From positions 23,076-87,075 of the forward strand of contig NZ_FYEH01000016.1 in the NCBI RefSeq assembly GCF_900187945.1: a stretch of DNA of 64,000 nucleotides, read 5' to 3'. Below are positions 7,625 to 16,771 of the stretch, one piece after another. The first letter of the stretch is position 1. The number at the start of each line of letters is the position of its first letter. This DNA comes from Arboricoccus pini (GTDB taxonomy: Bacteria > Pseudomonadota > Alphaproteobacteria > Geminicoccales > Geminicoccaceae). The notes beneath the pieces are model-generated. The model was not told where the DNA came from, did no database searches, and saw nothing but the letters and a program-made list of their open reading frames with translations. Both the position numbers and the translations under genes were made by a program.

Positions 7625-8437
7625 TCAAGCGGTCTTGCGGGCCACGTAATGCAGGCAGTCGACGTCTTCCAGTTCGACCCGGCCAAGGGCCGGGCTTCCG
7701 GTGACGTTGTCGAAGCAGGCCTCCACGACAAAGCCGTGCTGCTCCAATTCGCCGATTTGCTCGCTGAGCGATGTGTAGCGGCCAATCAGCCCGCAGAAAT
7801 GCGCGGCGATCGGCCGAAGCGACGTCTTCTCGGTCTCCCGCACCAAGCTGCGGCTCTGTTGCATGTTGCGCAGACTGACCAAAGTTTCCCTCACCCAGCG
7901 CAGGAGGAGGTTCGGTTGCAAGACTTCCGCCGAGCTGGGTAGCCGGAGGAGCCTGCGGTCGGACCGCCCCTCATGGTTAAGAGAGGAGAAGCAAAAGAGG
8001 CCGCCCGGTTCGAGGACACGATGGACCTCCCGCAAGATCTGCGAGCGACCGGTGTCGCCCACTGAATCGATGCCGTTATAGCTGAAGCTGACCAATCCGA
8101 ACGTGCCATCGGCGAAGTCAAGCCTGCGGGCATCCATCTCACGAAGATCCACGCCCGGATGATTTTCCTGCGCGCGACGCAGTAAGGCCGGCGTGTAGTC
8201 GATGCCGACATAGGCGGAGGAGAATGCCCGCATCATCGGGACCGTACGCCCCCCGCCGACGCCGATATCGAGCAGCGGACCATGGGCACCGACCGCCCGC
8301 GCATAGTCGAAACAGGCGCGTTCGCCCGGGTCCAGCCAGCCCGTGACGCTGCCATACTCTTTGACCACCCGGGAGTCGCCATAGGTACGTCTGTTGATCC
8401 GGTCGATCTCGTATTCCGCAGGATCTGTCGACCTCAT
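7625..8437 (-). CDS. Class I SAM-dependent methyltransferase
   Basis: The 270-residue protein carries the SAM-binding motif I GPLLDIGVGGGRT (about residues 53-65), the acidic end of strand beta-2 in YVGIDYTP (76-83), REMDARRLDFADGTFGLVSF (motifs II/III) and REVHRVLEPGGLFCFSSLNHEG, the pattern of Methyltransf_11/25 proteins. The acceptor may be a small molecule or a quinone/lipid-type substrate; the sequence does not say. There is no operon partner: the next minus-strand gene upstream ends about 300 bases away. Confidence 0.85.
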   Translation of the reverse strand: MRSTDPAEYEIDRINRRTYGDSRVVKEYGSVTGWLDPGERACFDYARAVGAHGPLLDIGVGGGRTVPMMRAFSSAYVGIDYTPALLRRAQENHPGVDLREMDARRLDFADGTFGLVSFSYNGIDSVGDTGRSQILREVHRVLEPGGLFCFSSLNHEGRSDRRLLRLPSSAEVLQPNLLLRWVRETLVSLRNMQQSRSLVRETEKTSLRPIAAHFCGLIGRYTSLSEQIGELEQHGFVVEACFDNVTGSPALGRVELEDVDCLHYVARKTA

Positions 8438-8734
8438 TGCGCCGCACCTGTCGTTCGATCTTGTGTCAAGCGAACCCGTTCGTGCGGTTGGGTGGAAAGA
8501 GTGATGGCCGGAATCTCGGTCTTCTTACAACTTAAGGTGCAACCCGGCCGCGTCGACCACGTGACTGCTTGTCCACAGGCTCGGGGATAGAGTTGGGGAT
8601 ACCGCATTGAATGACGGCTGTTACCCACTCTGTAAAAGAGCGCACCACGCACCAGACCAAATTGTAGCATGAGCCGCGAGAAAATTCCATTTGTGGTTGA
8701 CGCCGACGTCTTGATCAGGACCAGCAGCCCGGGA
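8438..8734. other. Intergenic stretch between methyltransferase and antiporter genes
   Basis: A minus-strand open frame bridges this gap (8434-8763), but it has no family resemblance, overlaps the start of the methyltransferase gene and the end of the antiporter gene, and has an unlikely composition. I treat the gap as non-coding, presumably with the methyltransferase promoter. Confidence 0.4.
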
Positions 8735-10033
8735 TCATGACCCGTTTTCGTGAGGTCCGGCATGGGGCGCGCCCAAACCAGTCGTAAGGCCTTGGCGCCC
8801 GTGCGGCTGACGACCTTGGACCAGCTCGAACAATGGAGCCGCCATCAAGGTCGTCAAGATCGTCATTACAACGAGAATAGCAAAAAAAGTCGGTCCGACC
8901 AGTCCGCGTTGCAGGCCGATATTAATGATGATGAGTTCCATCAGGCCGCGGGCGTTCATGAGCGCGCCGATGCCGAGCGCGGTCCGACCGTCCTGGCCCG
9001 TCAGCCGCGCCGCGGCCCAGCAGGCGCCGCCTTTAGCAAGTATGGAGGCGGCTAAGATGGCGAGGCTGACGAAGACGAGACTGCTGTCGCTCACCAGGAA
9101 GAGCTGCGTATTCAGGCCGGAGAAGGTGAAGAAGCAGGGCAGCAGGACGATGACCGTGAAGGGCTCTAACTGGTGCCGCAGCGTGTCGCTAAAGCGTCCC
9201 TTCGGCATGGCGACGCCTAAGAGGAAACCGCCAAAGACAGCATGCATGCCGACCCAGTCCATCGTGAAGGCCGCGAGCATGAAGAGGCCCAGGGCTATGG
9301 CGAGCTCGAGCTCGCCCAAGGTGCCGGTGCGCTCGAGCCGGCGGCCGAGCGGCGCCAGGAGCCGTGGCCCCAGCCAGAGCACGACCAGCGCGAAGATGCT
9401 GGCACCGCTGACCGCCTTGACGACGACGAGCGGCCCGTCGCCGAATGTTGCGAGGACAATGGCAAGAATGATCCACGCGCCGGCATCGTCGATCGCGCCG
9501 GCCGCCAGCGCCAGCATGCCCAGCGGGCTGTCCGACAAGCCGCGCTCGTGGATGATGCGCGCAAGCATGGGAAAGGCGGTGATCGAGATGCAGGCGCCCA
9601 GGAACAGGGTCGCCTGCATAACCGTCAGCTGCGGCGCGAATAGACCCGGATGCCCCATCAGCCAGGGCGTCATCAAGATCGCAACGAGGAACGGCGCGGC
9701 TATTCCCGAGAGCGAGACGACGCCCGCACTCATGATCCGCGTGCGGAATTCGTCGCTCCGAAACCCAAGGCCCACCAGGAACATATAGAGACCGACGCCC
9801 AGCTGGGCGGCGACATAGAGCACACCCCTGGCCTCGGGCGGAAAGATCGTTGCCTGCAAGCTAGGTGCGAACAAGCCCAGGAGGGATGGACCGAGAACAA
9901 CACCGGCCATCATTTCGCCCACAACCTGCGGCTGGCCCAGGAAGCGCCGTGCTAGCCATCCGACGAATCGACAGGTCGCGATGATCACAAATAGTTCGAG
10001 GAAAAAAATGACACTGAGTTGAGCCGGCGACAT
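8735..10033 (-). CDS. Cation:proton antiporter of the CPA2 family
   Basis: ATG 10033 is preferred: it gives 432 residues and starts directly before the first membrane helix (SVIFFLELFVIIATCRFVGW). About 12 hydrophobic segments follow. Family marks include QPQVVGEMMAGVVLGPSLLG, LGVGLYMFLVGLGFR, the FPMLARIIHERG segment, and the central AAGAIDDAGAWIILAIV with the Asp-Asp pair expected at the ion-binding site of CPA2 antiporters. Unlike KefB/KefC there is no C-terminal RCK/TrkA-N domain, so it is a short, apparently unregulated Na+(K+)/H+ exchanger of the inner membrane. It is monocistronic as far as visible. Confidence 0.9.
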   Translation of the reverse strand: MSPAQLSVIFFLELFVIIATCRFVGWLARRFLGQPQVVGEMMAGVVLGPSLLGLFAPSLQATIFPPEARGVLYVAAQLGVGLYMFLVGLGFRSDEFRTRIMSAGVVSLSGIAAPFLVAILMTPWLMGHPGLFAPQLTVMQATLFLGACISITAFPMLARIIHERGLSDSPLGMLALAAGAIDDAGAWIILAIVLATFGDGPLVVVKAVSGASIFALVVLWLGPRLLAPLGRRLERTGTLGELELAIALGLFMLAAFTMDWVGMHAVFGGFLLGVAMPKGRFSDTLRHQLEPFTVIVLLPCFFTFSGLNTQLFLVSDSSLVFVSLAILAASILAKGGACWAAARLTGQDGRTALGIGALMNARGLMELIIINIGLQRGLVGPTFFAILVVMTILTTLMAAPLFELVQGRQPHGRQGLTTGLGAPHAGPHENGS

Positions 10034-10289
10034 GGCATCCCCAAGAAATATCCTGCCGCCATGCGTATCCTGTCCTGAGGGAATGACAAGGATCGTGGGA
10101 TAGGCGCGCTGGCCTGTCGGCAATGACCGGGCCGCCATCGACGTCGATCAGAGGGATGCCAGCCGGCTGGGCGAACGCGCTACCGCCCAGATCGAACAGG
10201 ATGATCGATGGGAGCGGGAGGTCGCAGAAGTCAGCCCGATCGCGTCACGCTGCGACAGGCTGGTCGAGCTCGGCCGGCCAAGGGGATGA

Positions 10290-11306
10290 TCAGGCCGGAT
10301 CGGCATCGACCGAGGCGGTGAGCGCGGCCTCGGCGTCGAACCATGCGACGAAGCGATCCAGACCCGTCGCCAGGTCGGTGCGCGGCTGCCAGTCGAGGTC
10401 GCGGCGCGTGGCTTCAATGTCGGCCATCGTCGTCTCTACGTCTCCCGGCTGCATCGGTGCTAGCTCGATCCGGGCTGACTGCCCGAGCGCTGCTTCCAGG
10501 AGGCGGACGAAGGTACGAAGCTCGACCGGATCGGCATGGCCCAGATTATAGAGGCGATGGGGCACGGGCAGGCTCGTGGGTGGTCGCGCCAGCGCCTGCA
10601 AGACGCCCTCGACGATATCGTCCACATAGGTGAAGTCGCGACGCATGCGCCCCTGGTTATAGAGCCGGATCGGCCGGTTCCGCCGGATCGCGGCGGCAAA
10701 GCGCCAATAGGCCATGTCCGGCCGGCCCCAGGGACCATAGACGGTGAAGAAGCGCAGGCCGGTCTGCGGGATGCCATAGAGGCTGGCATAGCTCTGGCTC
10801 AAGAGCTCGTCGCAACGCTTGGTAGCGGCATAGAGCGAAACGGGGCACTCGACGGGGTCGCCCACGGCGAAGGGCACCTTCTCGTTGCCGCCATAGACCG
10901 AGCTGGAGCTCGCATAGACCAGATGGGTGAGGGCCGGCAGGTGATGCCGGCAGAGCTCGAGGATCACCATGTGGCCCACGAGATTGCTTTGGACGTAGGC
11001 GAAGGGGTCGGCAAGCGAATGGCGGACGCCGGCCTGGGCTGCCAGATGCACGACGGACGAGACGCTGGCGCCGTGCGCGCGGCCGATATGCTCCATCGCC
11101 TGGCGATCGGCGATGTCGCCGGCCATGAAGGTGAAGCCCTTCCGGGCGTTGAGCCTTGCAAGGCGCGCCTCCTTCAGGCGAGGCGTGTAATAGGCGTTCA
11201 TGTCGTCGACACCGATGACTTCGGCCCCGGCCTTCAGTAGGGCCAGGCACACATGCATGCCGATGAACCCGGCAGCGCCGGTTACCAGAACGCTCAACGA
11301 CCTCAT
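10290..11306 (-). CDS. NAD-dependent epimerase, UDP-glucuronate 4-epimerase-like
   Basis: This 338-residue extended short-chain dehydrogenase has the NAD motif VTGAAGFIG (residues 8-16), the DDMNAYY segment after beta-2, ASSSSVYGG near 132-140, and the catalytic Tyr159 and Lys163 in YAATK. GLRFFTVYGPWGRPDMA and RDFTYVDDIV follow, typical of UDP-glucuronate 4-epimerases (CapI/LpsL type). Such enzymes make UDP-galacturonate for capsule, LPS or exopolysaccharide. No other polysaccharide genes are next to it, so it is a solitary copy. A related UDP-glucose 4-epimerase role cannot be fully excluded. Confidence 0.85.
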   Translation of the reverse strand: MRSLSVLVTGAAGFIGMHVCLALLKAGAEVIGVDDMNAYYTPRLKEARLARLNARKGFTFMAGDIADRQAMEHIGRAHGASVSSVVHLAAQAGVRHSLADPFAYVQSNLVGHMVILELCRHHLPALTHLVYASSSSVYGGNEKVPFAVGDPVECPVSLYAATKRCDELLSQSYASLYGIPQTGLRFFTVYGPWGRPDMAYWRFAAAIRRNRPIRLYNQGRMRRDFTYVDDIVEGVLQALARPPTSLPVPHRLYNLGHADPVELRTFVRLLEAALGQSARIELAPMQPGDVETTMADIEATRRDLDWQPRTDLATGLDRFVAWFDAEAALTASVDADPA

Positions 11307-11622
11307 TCTCCCGCATTGGCATAAGCCGGCCCCATCGGGCGCGGCCGTCCAAGTATAGCGGCTGGCCCGGCGCGCGTCGCCCGGCGTCGCTCACCCTGAC
11401 TGGAGCATGGCTGTGACACCAGCCCAGATCGTTGGGGGCTCGGCCGCACATTGCAGCCGTGATCTTGCAAAGGAACCTAGGCCATGCGGCGGATAGCTTG
11501 GATGCCGCGCTTGAAACACGCCGGCCGTGGGGGCCGCTACGTCACCAGTTGGACATCGACGGCCGGTCAGATCGTGCCGGAATGACTCGAGGCGCTGGCC
11601 GGCCCTCAGGAGCGGCGGTGGA
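11307..11622. other. Intergenic stretch before the amine oxidase 3' end
   Basis: Both flanking genes read leftwards, so this gap should hold the 3' end of the amine oxidase transcript and the promoter of the epimerase gene. I see no supported gene, and no strong hairpin with a T-run. Confidence 0.4.
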
Positions 11623-13605
11623 TCAGCGCGTGCAGCAAGCCGCATGGCGGCTGGCGCCGTTGGTCTGCGCTGGGAGATCCATGCAGGGATTTTGGTCGAA
11701 GAAGCCGCTCGGGACCAGTTTAAAGCCGGTCGTGATCACCGGCTGGACGGGGAAATCCTCCGGGCGCGGCTGGTGGTGCAGGCCAAAGACGTGCCAGGCT
11801 ACGATGTCCTGGCCAGCCAGCGGCCGATCCTTGGCTACATAGCTGGGCAGGCCTTCCTCGCCCGTGGAATGGTTCACATAGTCGCCGGTCGGATAGCGTT
11901 CCTCGGGGTCGAAGGCGGTGACCCAGAGCTGCTTCTGCATGAAAGCGGCCCGCTTGCCCGAATAGGAGCGGGGCTGGAAGAAGGGAGTGAGCGCGTCGCC
12001 CGCATGCAGCTTGTAGCCGGTGGGCTCGCCCACTTGGTTGAGCTTGTTCGGGTTGATGAACTTCCAACTGCGCATCGTCGCCTGATTGATCGTTCGTTGC
12101 GCCTCCGATTCACGCTCCAGTACGCGGCCTTGTTGATAGAAGGCGTTGCCCCACGGATTGGTCGGTCCCTCGGGCTCGGCGAAGGTTTCGAGCTCGACCA
12201 CGGAGTTGCACTCGCCATCGATCGCCAGATCCATGCGCACGCAGAAGGCGTGCTGGTGGATCTGGCCCTGCACGCCCGGCACGACCTCCTGGGCGTATTT
12301 GTCCTTCTGGCCCGGCTGGCTGGCCGCCGTGTTGATCATGCCGGTGGCCTTCATCTCGAACTCGATGGTGCCATCCAGATAGAGATACCAATATGAGCCA
12401 TACTCGTAATTGCCGACCGTCGAGATCGAGGAGATGACAAGGCGTCGGTTGCGGCGCACCTCGGCGCGCTCTGTGCGAAAATCCGTGTGCTTCCAGAGGA
12501 TACCCGCATCCTCCTCGTGGATGCAGATCGCATTGTCGATCTTGTAGGGATTGCCCGACATGTCGTTCAGCCAGGCATCCAGATACTGGATGGCGCCAAG
12601 GCAATCGCAGCCGAGCGTCAAGGGGTTCGCCAGGGAGCCCAGGCCGTACTCGCCGATGTCGAAGACGTTCTTGCGGAAATGGCCGCCGTTGGGCGAACCG
12701 TAGGGTACCACCATCTCGGCCAGCGAGAGGCGATAGAAGGTGGGCCTCCCGTCATAGCGTAGATCGTGCAGTGTCAAGCCCTCGCGCGCATTGAAGCCGA
12801 TCAGTACTTGCCATTTGTGCCAGGTGATCACCCGCCCATCCAAGGCGAAGCTGACCCCTTCGGGCTGGACGATGTCGATGGGCTTGAGCGTCTCGACCGT
12901 CTTGGTCTGAAAGCGGGTCTCGTAATTATATTCGGTCGTCGGTACCGGGACCACGCCATGGTCGTCGACGCGCAGGATCTCCCAGGTCTTGATGTCGAGG
13001 ACGGCGCAGATGCCCTCCAGGGGATGGGCGTAGAGATTATCGTCCTCGCGCATCCGCACCCAGGCGAACGTATGGCAAAGATGGCGGCCTTCCTCGCCCG
13101 GCAGCCCGAAGCTGCCGGCCGACCAGGGATCGACGCAGACCAGGCTCATGTCGGTGACGCCACGCTGGGCGCAGGCCGCGATGAAGGCCGGATCGGCCTT
13201 CACGACGTCCTCGATCTTGACGAACTCCTCGAGCTTGATCATCGGCCGGGCGGTCGGCAGATGGCTGAGCCCGGTGACTTCGCCAAGGTCGAGCGAGACG
13301 GTCAGCCGGTAGACACCGATCTTGCCGGCGCGAAACACATTGACCCTGGCCTGGCGGGCAAAGGCGTGGCCCTGCCGGAAGGCGCGCACCTCGGCCTTTG
13401 GCGGCTCCAGCAGCTCGATGGTTTCGAAATGGAAGGGGCCGTCCAGCTCGAGATGGCCCCGGACGATTTCTGCCGCTCGCGCGATCTCGGCAGGCGTCAA
13501 TGGCTCCAGGGGGTGCCTCGGCGCCGCGACCTCCGGAATGTCCCCGGCACAGCAGCCGCGCGCTGTCGCGACGACGACATCTTCATCCAGCATCGCATCC
13601 TCCAC
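11623..13605 (-). CDS. Copper-containing primary-amine oxidase (topaquinone enzyme)
   Basis: The 660-residue product has the complete copper amine oxidase signature. Tyr400 in STVGNYEYGSYW is the self-processed topaquinone precursor. Asp316 in VFDIGEYGLG is the catalytic base. His450 and His452 (IHQHAF) and the His pair 610-611 before QPRPEDFPV supply the copper ligands. N2/N3-type domains precede the catalytic beta-sandwich. No signal peptide is visible, as in Arthrobacter-type cytoplasmic enzymes. It converts primary amines to aldehydes, ammonia and hydrogen peroxide. The AEC transporter gene lies 96 bases upstream on the same strand, so the two may form an operon controlled by the divergent LysR protein. 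The amine is unknown. ATG 13593 is an alternative start. Confidence 0.95.
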   Translation of the reverse strand: MEDAMLDEDVVVATARGCCAGDIPEVAAPRHPLEPLTPAEIARAAEIVRGHLELDGPFHFETIELLEPPKAEVRAFRQGHAFARQARVNVFRAGKIGVYRLTVSLDLGEVTGLSHLPTARPMIKLEEFVKIEDVVKADPAFIAACAQRGVTDMSLVCVDPWSAGSFGLPGEEGRHLCHTFAWVRMREDDNLYAHPLEGICAVLDIKTWEILRVDDHGVVPVPTTEYNYETRFQTKTVETLKPIDIVQPEGVSFALDGRVITWHKWQVLIGFNAREGLTLHDLRYDGRPTFYRLSLAEMVVPYGSPNGGHFRKNVFDIGEYGLGSLANPLTLGCDCLGAIQYLDAWLNDMSGNPYKIDNAICIHEEDAGILWKHTDFRTERAEVRRNRRLVISSISTVGNYEYGSYWYLYLDGTIEFEMKATGMINTAASQPGQKDKYAQEVVPGVQGQIHQHAFCVRMDLAIDGECNSVVELETFAEPEGPTNPWGNAFYQQGRVLERESEAQRTINQATMRSWKFINPNKLNQVGEPTGYKLHAGDALTPFFQPRSYSGKRAAFMQKQLWVTAFDPEERYPTGDYVNHSTGEEGLPSYVAKDRPLAGQDIVAWHVFGLHHQPRPEDFPVQPVITTGFKLVPSGFFDQNPCMDLPAQTNGASRHAACCTR

Positions 13606-13701
13606 CCCGATGAACGCCGCAGACCCTGCCGCGACGGCCTTCCTTCATCTTTCAGTCAGACAAAAAGATGAAGCAAAAGCGGTGCCAGGAACGGGCAGAT
13701 T

Positions 13702-14637
13702 TCAAGCGGCCCAGGCGAGATAAAAGCTGATCGTCAAGACGGAGGCGATCGTCGAGGCAAGCACAACGTTGGAGGTGACGCCGGCCTCGCGACCGTAGAA
13801 TTCGGCCAGCATGAAGGGGCCCGTCCCGGTCGGCAGTGCCGCCAGCAGGACGGCCGTGTGGGCAAGCAAGGGCGACAGGCCGAACACAGTGGTCGCGAGC
13901 ACCCAGGTGGCAATCGGCTGCAGGACGAGCTTGAAGCCGACGAGGAGGGCAGCCCCGCTGATATCCTGTCCTTGCCTCTCCCGCTTGGCCGCCAGGAAGA
14001 GGCCCAGCGCCACCAGCGCGCAAGGCGAGGCGGCCCCGCCCAGGAGCTTTAAGAAGCTTTCCGCCGGTGCCGGGACGCTCAGGCCGGCGAGCGGGACGAT
14101 GGCGCCCAGGACCGGGGCGACGAGCAGGGGATTGCGGCCAAGCGAGGCTCCCACCTTCATGAAGAGATGGGCAGGCCGCCTTTCGCTCTGCAGCCCCGTC
14201 TCTATCAGGATGATGGCGACCGCGAAGAGGAGGCAGACCGTGATGATGGTGGCGATCATGGTGGGCGCCAGCGCCTCTTGCCCGAGGGTCAAGAAGACCA
14301 GGGGAAAGCCGATGAAGCCGGTATTGGCGTAGCCGGCGTTGAGCCCGTCGATGGCGGCATCCGCCAGATGCCGAGGCCGATGCAGCCGGACGAATACGGT
14401 CAAGCAGAAGACGAGGGTGGAACCGAGCCCGAAAGCCAGGATGAAGCCGGGCTGCCAGACGTCGCTCCAGCGCGTGTGGGCGACGATGTCGAAGAGCAGG
14501 GCCGGGAGGGCCAGATAGACCACGAAGCGGTTGAGTTCCGTCGTGGCGCCCGGTCCGAGCACGCCCGTCCGGCGGGCCAGCCAGCCGGCGAAGATCAGCG
14601 CGAAGATGGGCAGGATGATGGTGAACGTCGAGAGCAT
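13702..14637 (-). CDS. AEC-family transporter (auxin efflux carrier / malonate-type permease)
   Basis: The 311-residue membrane protein has about ten helices in two halves, with the family-typical start IILPIFALIFAGWLARR, the NRFVVYLALPALLFDIV segment, and GYANTGFIGFPLVFLTLGQEA with the conserved NTGFxGxP break. AEC proteins move small carboxylates or other weak acids. It is the likely first gene of a unit with the amine oxidase downstream, and it is divergent from a LysR gene 96 bases away. Whether it takes up the amine's acid product or exports something is not visible. Confidence 0.85.
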   Translation of the reverse strand: MLSTFTIILPIFALIFAGWLARRTGVLGPGATTELNRFVVYLALPALLFDIVAHTRWSDVWQPGFILAFGLGSTLVFCLTVFVRLHRPRHLADAAIDGLNAGYANTGFIGFPLVFLTLGQEALAPTMIATIITVCLLFAVAIILIETGLQSERRPAHLFMKVGASLGRNPLLVAPVLGAIVPLAGLSVPAPAESFLKLLGGAASPCALVALGLFLAAKRERQGQDISGAALLVGFKLVLQPIATWVLATTVFGLSPLLAHTAVLLAALPTGTGPFMLAEFYGREAGVTSNVVLASTIASVLTISFYLAWAA

Positions 14638-14732
14638 GTCAAAGCCGATCGTCTTTGGAGATGGCAGACTAGGCGCCCGCTATGATATCATCCAATGCTG
14701 TTTTCCGGCTCCACTCATGCCGATTTGGTATC
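14638..14732. promoter_or_regulatory. Divergent promoter region of AEC transporter and LysR genes
   Basis: This 95-base gap contains the perfect 10-base palindrome ATGATATCAT (14682-14691) and a further partial copy, GGTATCATGC, overlapping the LysR start. LysR regulators usually bind an interrupted dyad in such divergent gaps, so this is the natural place for the operator of both genes. No clear -10/-35 pair can be assigned. Confidence 0.4.
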
Positions 14733-15638
14733 ATGCTCGACATCCGACAGATGCGCTATTTCGTGGCCCTCGCCGAGACGCTGCATTTCGGGCGCGCGGC
14801 GCAGCGCCTGCATATCAGCCAGCCGCCCCTCAGCCGGCAGATCTCGGCGCTCGAGAAAGAGCTGGGCGTCAGTCTCCTGGAACGTCACTCTCGGCATGCG
14901 ACGCTGACCCATGCCGGCCGCCGTTTCCTGGACGACGCCCGCATCGTCCTGGCCTCCTTCGATCAGGCCTGCAAGAATGCAAGGCTGGCGCAACGGGGCG
15001 AGCTCGGCGAGCTTTCGATCGGCTTTATGATGCATGCCGCCCACACGGTCCTGCCGAGCTTGGCGCGGCGCTACATGGCAAGACACCCGCAGGTCCACCT
15101 CCAGCTGCGCGAGGTCATCCCGGGGACCCTTGCCGATGCCACCCTGACCGGCCGTTTCGATGCCGCGATCATGTTCGACCCCGGTCCCATGCGCGGCCTA
15201 GAGGCGCACACCATTCATCGCGAGCATCTGTGCCTGGCGCTGCATGCGGACCATCCTCTGGCCAGCCATGCCCTGATCCGCGCGGCAGACCTCAAGGGCG
15301 AGGACCTGATCGCGACACCGGCCGAGGTGGCGCCCAAGCTCTGGGAAGCGATAAGCGGGTATTGCCGCTCCGGTGGGTTCGAGCCCAGCGTCAAGCTCGA
15401 GGTTCAACTGCAGCAGACGATCGTCAGCCTCGTCGCCGAAGATTTGGGCGTCGCGTTGGTACCGCAGTCGATGCACAAGCTGGGCATCGCCAACGTGCTC
15501 TTTCGCGAGCTCGACGATGCGCCGATGATCGAGCATGTCCTTGTCTGGCAGCCGGGCAATCTCAATCCCGCGCTGCGGCCCTTCCTCGCAGCGGCGGGCA
15601 TCGATCAGCCCAAAGGCCATGTTCCCGTCAATCCCTAG
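14733..15638 (+). CDS. LysR-family transcriptional regulator
   Basis: From ATG 14733 the 301-residue protein begins MLDIRQMRYFVALAETLHFG, continuing into the LysR helix-turn-helix (AAQRLHISQPPLSRQISALEKELG, about residues 18-41) and a periplasmic-binding-like effector domain. In-frame upstream ATG 14682 would add 17 unconserved residues. It is divergent from the AEC transporter/amine oxidase unit and probably controls it. Its stop codon shares the tetramer CTAG (15635-15638) with the stop of the convergent downstream gene. Confidence 0.9.
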   Translation: MLDIRQMRYFVALAETLHFGRAAQRLHISQPPLSRQISALEKELGVSLLERHSRHATLTHAGRRFLDDARIVLASFDQACKNARLAQRGELGELSIGFMMHAAHTVLPSLARRYMARHPQVHLQLREVIPGTLADATLTGRFDAAIMFDPGPMRGLEAHTIHREHLCLALHADHPLASHALIRAADLKGEDLIATPAEVAPKLWEAISGYCRSGGFEPSVKLEVQLQQTIVSLVAEDLGVALVPQSMHKLGIANVLFRELDDAPMIEHVLVWQPGNLNPALRPFLAAAGIDQPKGHVPVNP

Positions 15639-16057
15639 ATGGAGGAGTCAGGTGTTCGCCCTGGCGCATCGCCGGTCGCACCCTGACGGCGGTGATCCGG
15701 GGCGGCGCGCGGCAGGCAGAGGAAGTCCGCATCCTCAATCTCGCTCCAGGTCATGGCCAGCCAGTAGCCCGGCTGCCCGGGGGGGAGGATGTCGAGCGGT
15801 GTATGAAAGCTGTGGCAAAGCATGAAAGGCGGGTGGCCGCCGCAGCCGTCATCGCCGCTGATCGATTGGCCCTGGCCGTCGACGCAGCCATAGAGGTGGA
15901 AATCCCGCTGGCAGAGCTCCGCCGCGTGGCGTATGGCCTCAAGTGGGCCGCTGAATGCCAGCAGCACGGGATAGTCCTTGCCGCGCAGTATATAATGGAC
16001 GAGGCCGTTACCAGCCCTGGCCGATCGCTCGACCGGCCGCAGGATTGTCTGGGACAA
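15635..16057 (-). CDS. Hypothetical protein with TTG start
   Basis: The 140-residue product starts at TTG 16057 with a strong GGAGGAAGG ribosome binding site just upstream, which makes the gene credible. It has alternating hydrophobic strands (LVHYILRGKDYPVLLAFSG, ELCQRDFHLYGCVDGQG, GHPPFMLCHSFHTPLD) and a C-terminal tail rich in Ala, Pro and Arg. No signal peptide or membrane helix. I do not recognise the family. It is convergent with the LysR gene and shares CTAG as overlapping stop codons on the two strands. Confidence 0.6.
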   Translation of the reverse strand: MSQTILRPVERSARAGNGLVHYILRGKDYPVLLAFSGPLEAIRHAAELCQRDFHLYGCVDGQGQSISGDDGCGGHPPFMLCHSFHTPLDILPPGQPGYWLAMTWSEIEDADFLCLPRAAPDHRRQGATGDAPGRTPDSSI

Positions 16058-16131
16058 GTGCCTTCCTCCGTTATCACGGGCATCGAGGGCGTCCGATCAT
16101 GTAAAGATGCGGCAAAAGAGTGAAGGTACCG

Positions 16132-16692
16132 TTAAGGCTGAGGCTTGTCGGCGTCGCCGCAGCCGAGAAGCCGGCGGATGCTCGCCAGCAACTGGGAAGG
16201 CGTGAACGGTTTGTGCATCACGATGTCGAATGGAAAGACGCTGTAGCGTTCCGCCAGCGCGTCGGGCCGGCCGGTGATGATGATCACAGGCGCGCCAGGA
16301 TGCCGGGCGCGAAAATGCCGTGCCACCTCGACACCGTCGCGACTACCCGGCATGTGAAAGTCGGTGACCAGGACGGCAAAGCGCTCGGGCGCTGCGTCGA
16401 TGAGGGCGATCGCCTCCTCGCCATTGGCAGCCTCGTGGCAGTCAAAGCCCTCGAAACTCAACTCCTCGGTCACCATCAGGCGAATGAGGACTTCATCTTC
16501 CACCACGAGGACGGGTCCGATGGACGTTGAATTTCTCCTTGAACTCTTAACGATCCGCTGCGCGTCGGAGACGAGGGTCGAGAGACCGTCGTCGCACCGG
16601 CCGCCAGCGTGGCCGCGTCGCCAAATTTCCACCGCGGGGGACATGGCCGCGACGCTGCCCGCCACCGCTACGAGTGAGTTAGGCCACCCCAT
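16132..16692 (-). CDS. Single-domain response regulator (CheY-like receiver)
   Basis: A complete receiver domain is visible: acidic pocket VVEDE, phospho-acceptor Asp in LVTDFHMPG (residue 111 counted from ATG 16692), switch Thr in IIITGRPD (140) and Lys in VMHKPF (161). There is no output domain and no histidine kinase nearby, so it is an orphan. The start is unresolved. The first about 57 residues from ATG 16692 look non-conserved. A perfect AAGGAG lies just before the receiver domain, but no ATG, GTG or TTG in frame follows at proper distance. The real product may therefore begin at a rare codon or upstream. Confidence 0.85.
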   Translation of the reverse strand: MGWPNSLVAVAGSVAAMSPAVEIWRRGHAGGRCDDGLSTLVSDAQRIVKSSRRNSTSIGPVLVVEDEVLIRLMVTEELSFEGFDCHEAANGEEAIALIDAAPERFAVLVTDFHMPGSRDGVEVARHFRARHPGAPVIIITGRPDALAERYSVFPFDIVMHKPFTPSQLLASIRRLLGCGDADKPQP

Positions 16693-16771
16693 ACGCCGAC
16701 GTCAGGCCCATCACTCGAAGGGCTTCCGGTTGTGAGGCCTGCTCGCGCGATTGTGAGGGGAGCATAGCAGC

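Noticed and set aside
8434..8763. Minus-strand open frame of 109 codons bridging the methyltransferase and antiporter genes
   Set aside because: It overlaps both genes, has no family resemblance, and its Thr/Ser/Arg-rich composition does not look like a real protein of this genome.
12487..13671. Long plus-strand open frames across the copper amine oxidase gene
   Set aside because: They are antisense frames of a gene with a complete set of catalytic motifs; high GC content produces such frames commonly.
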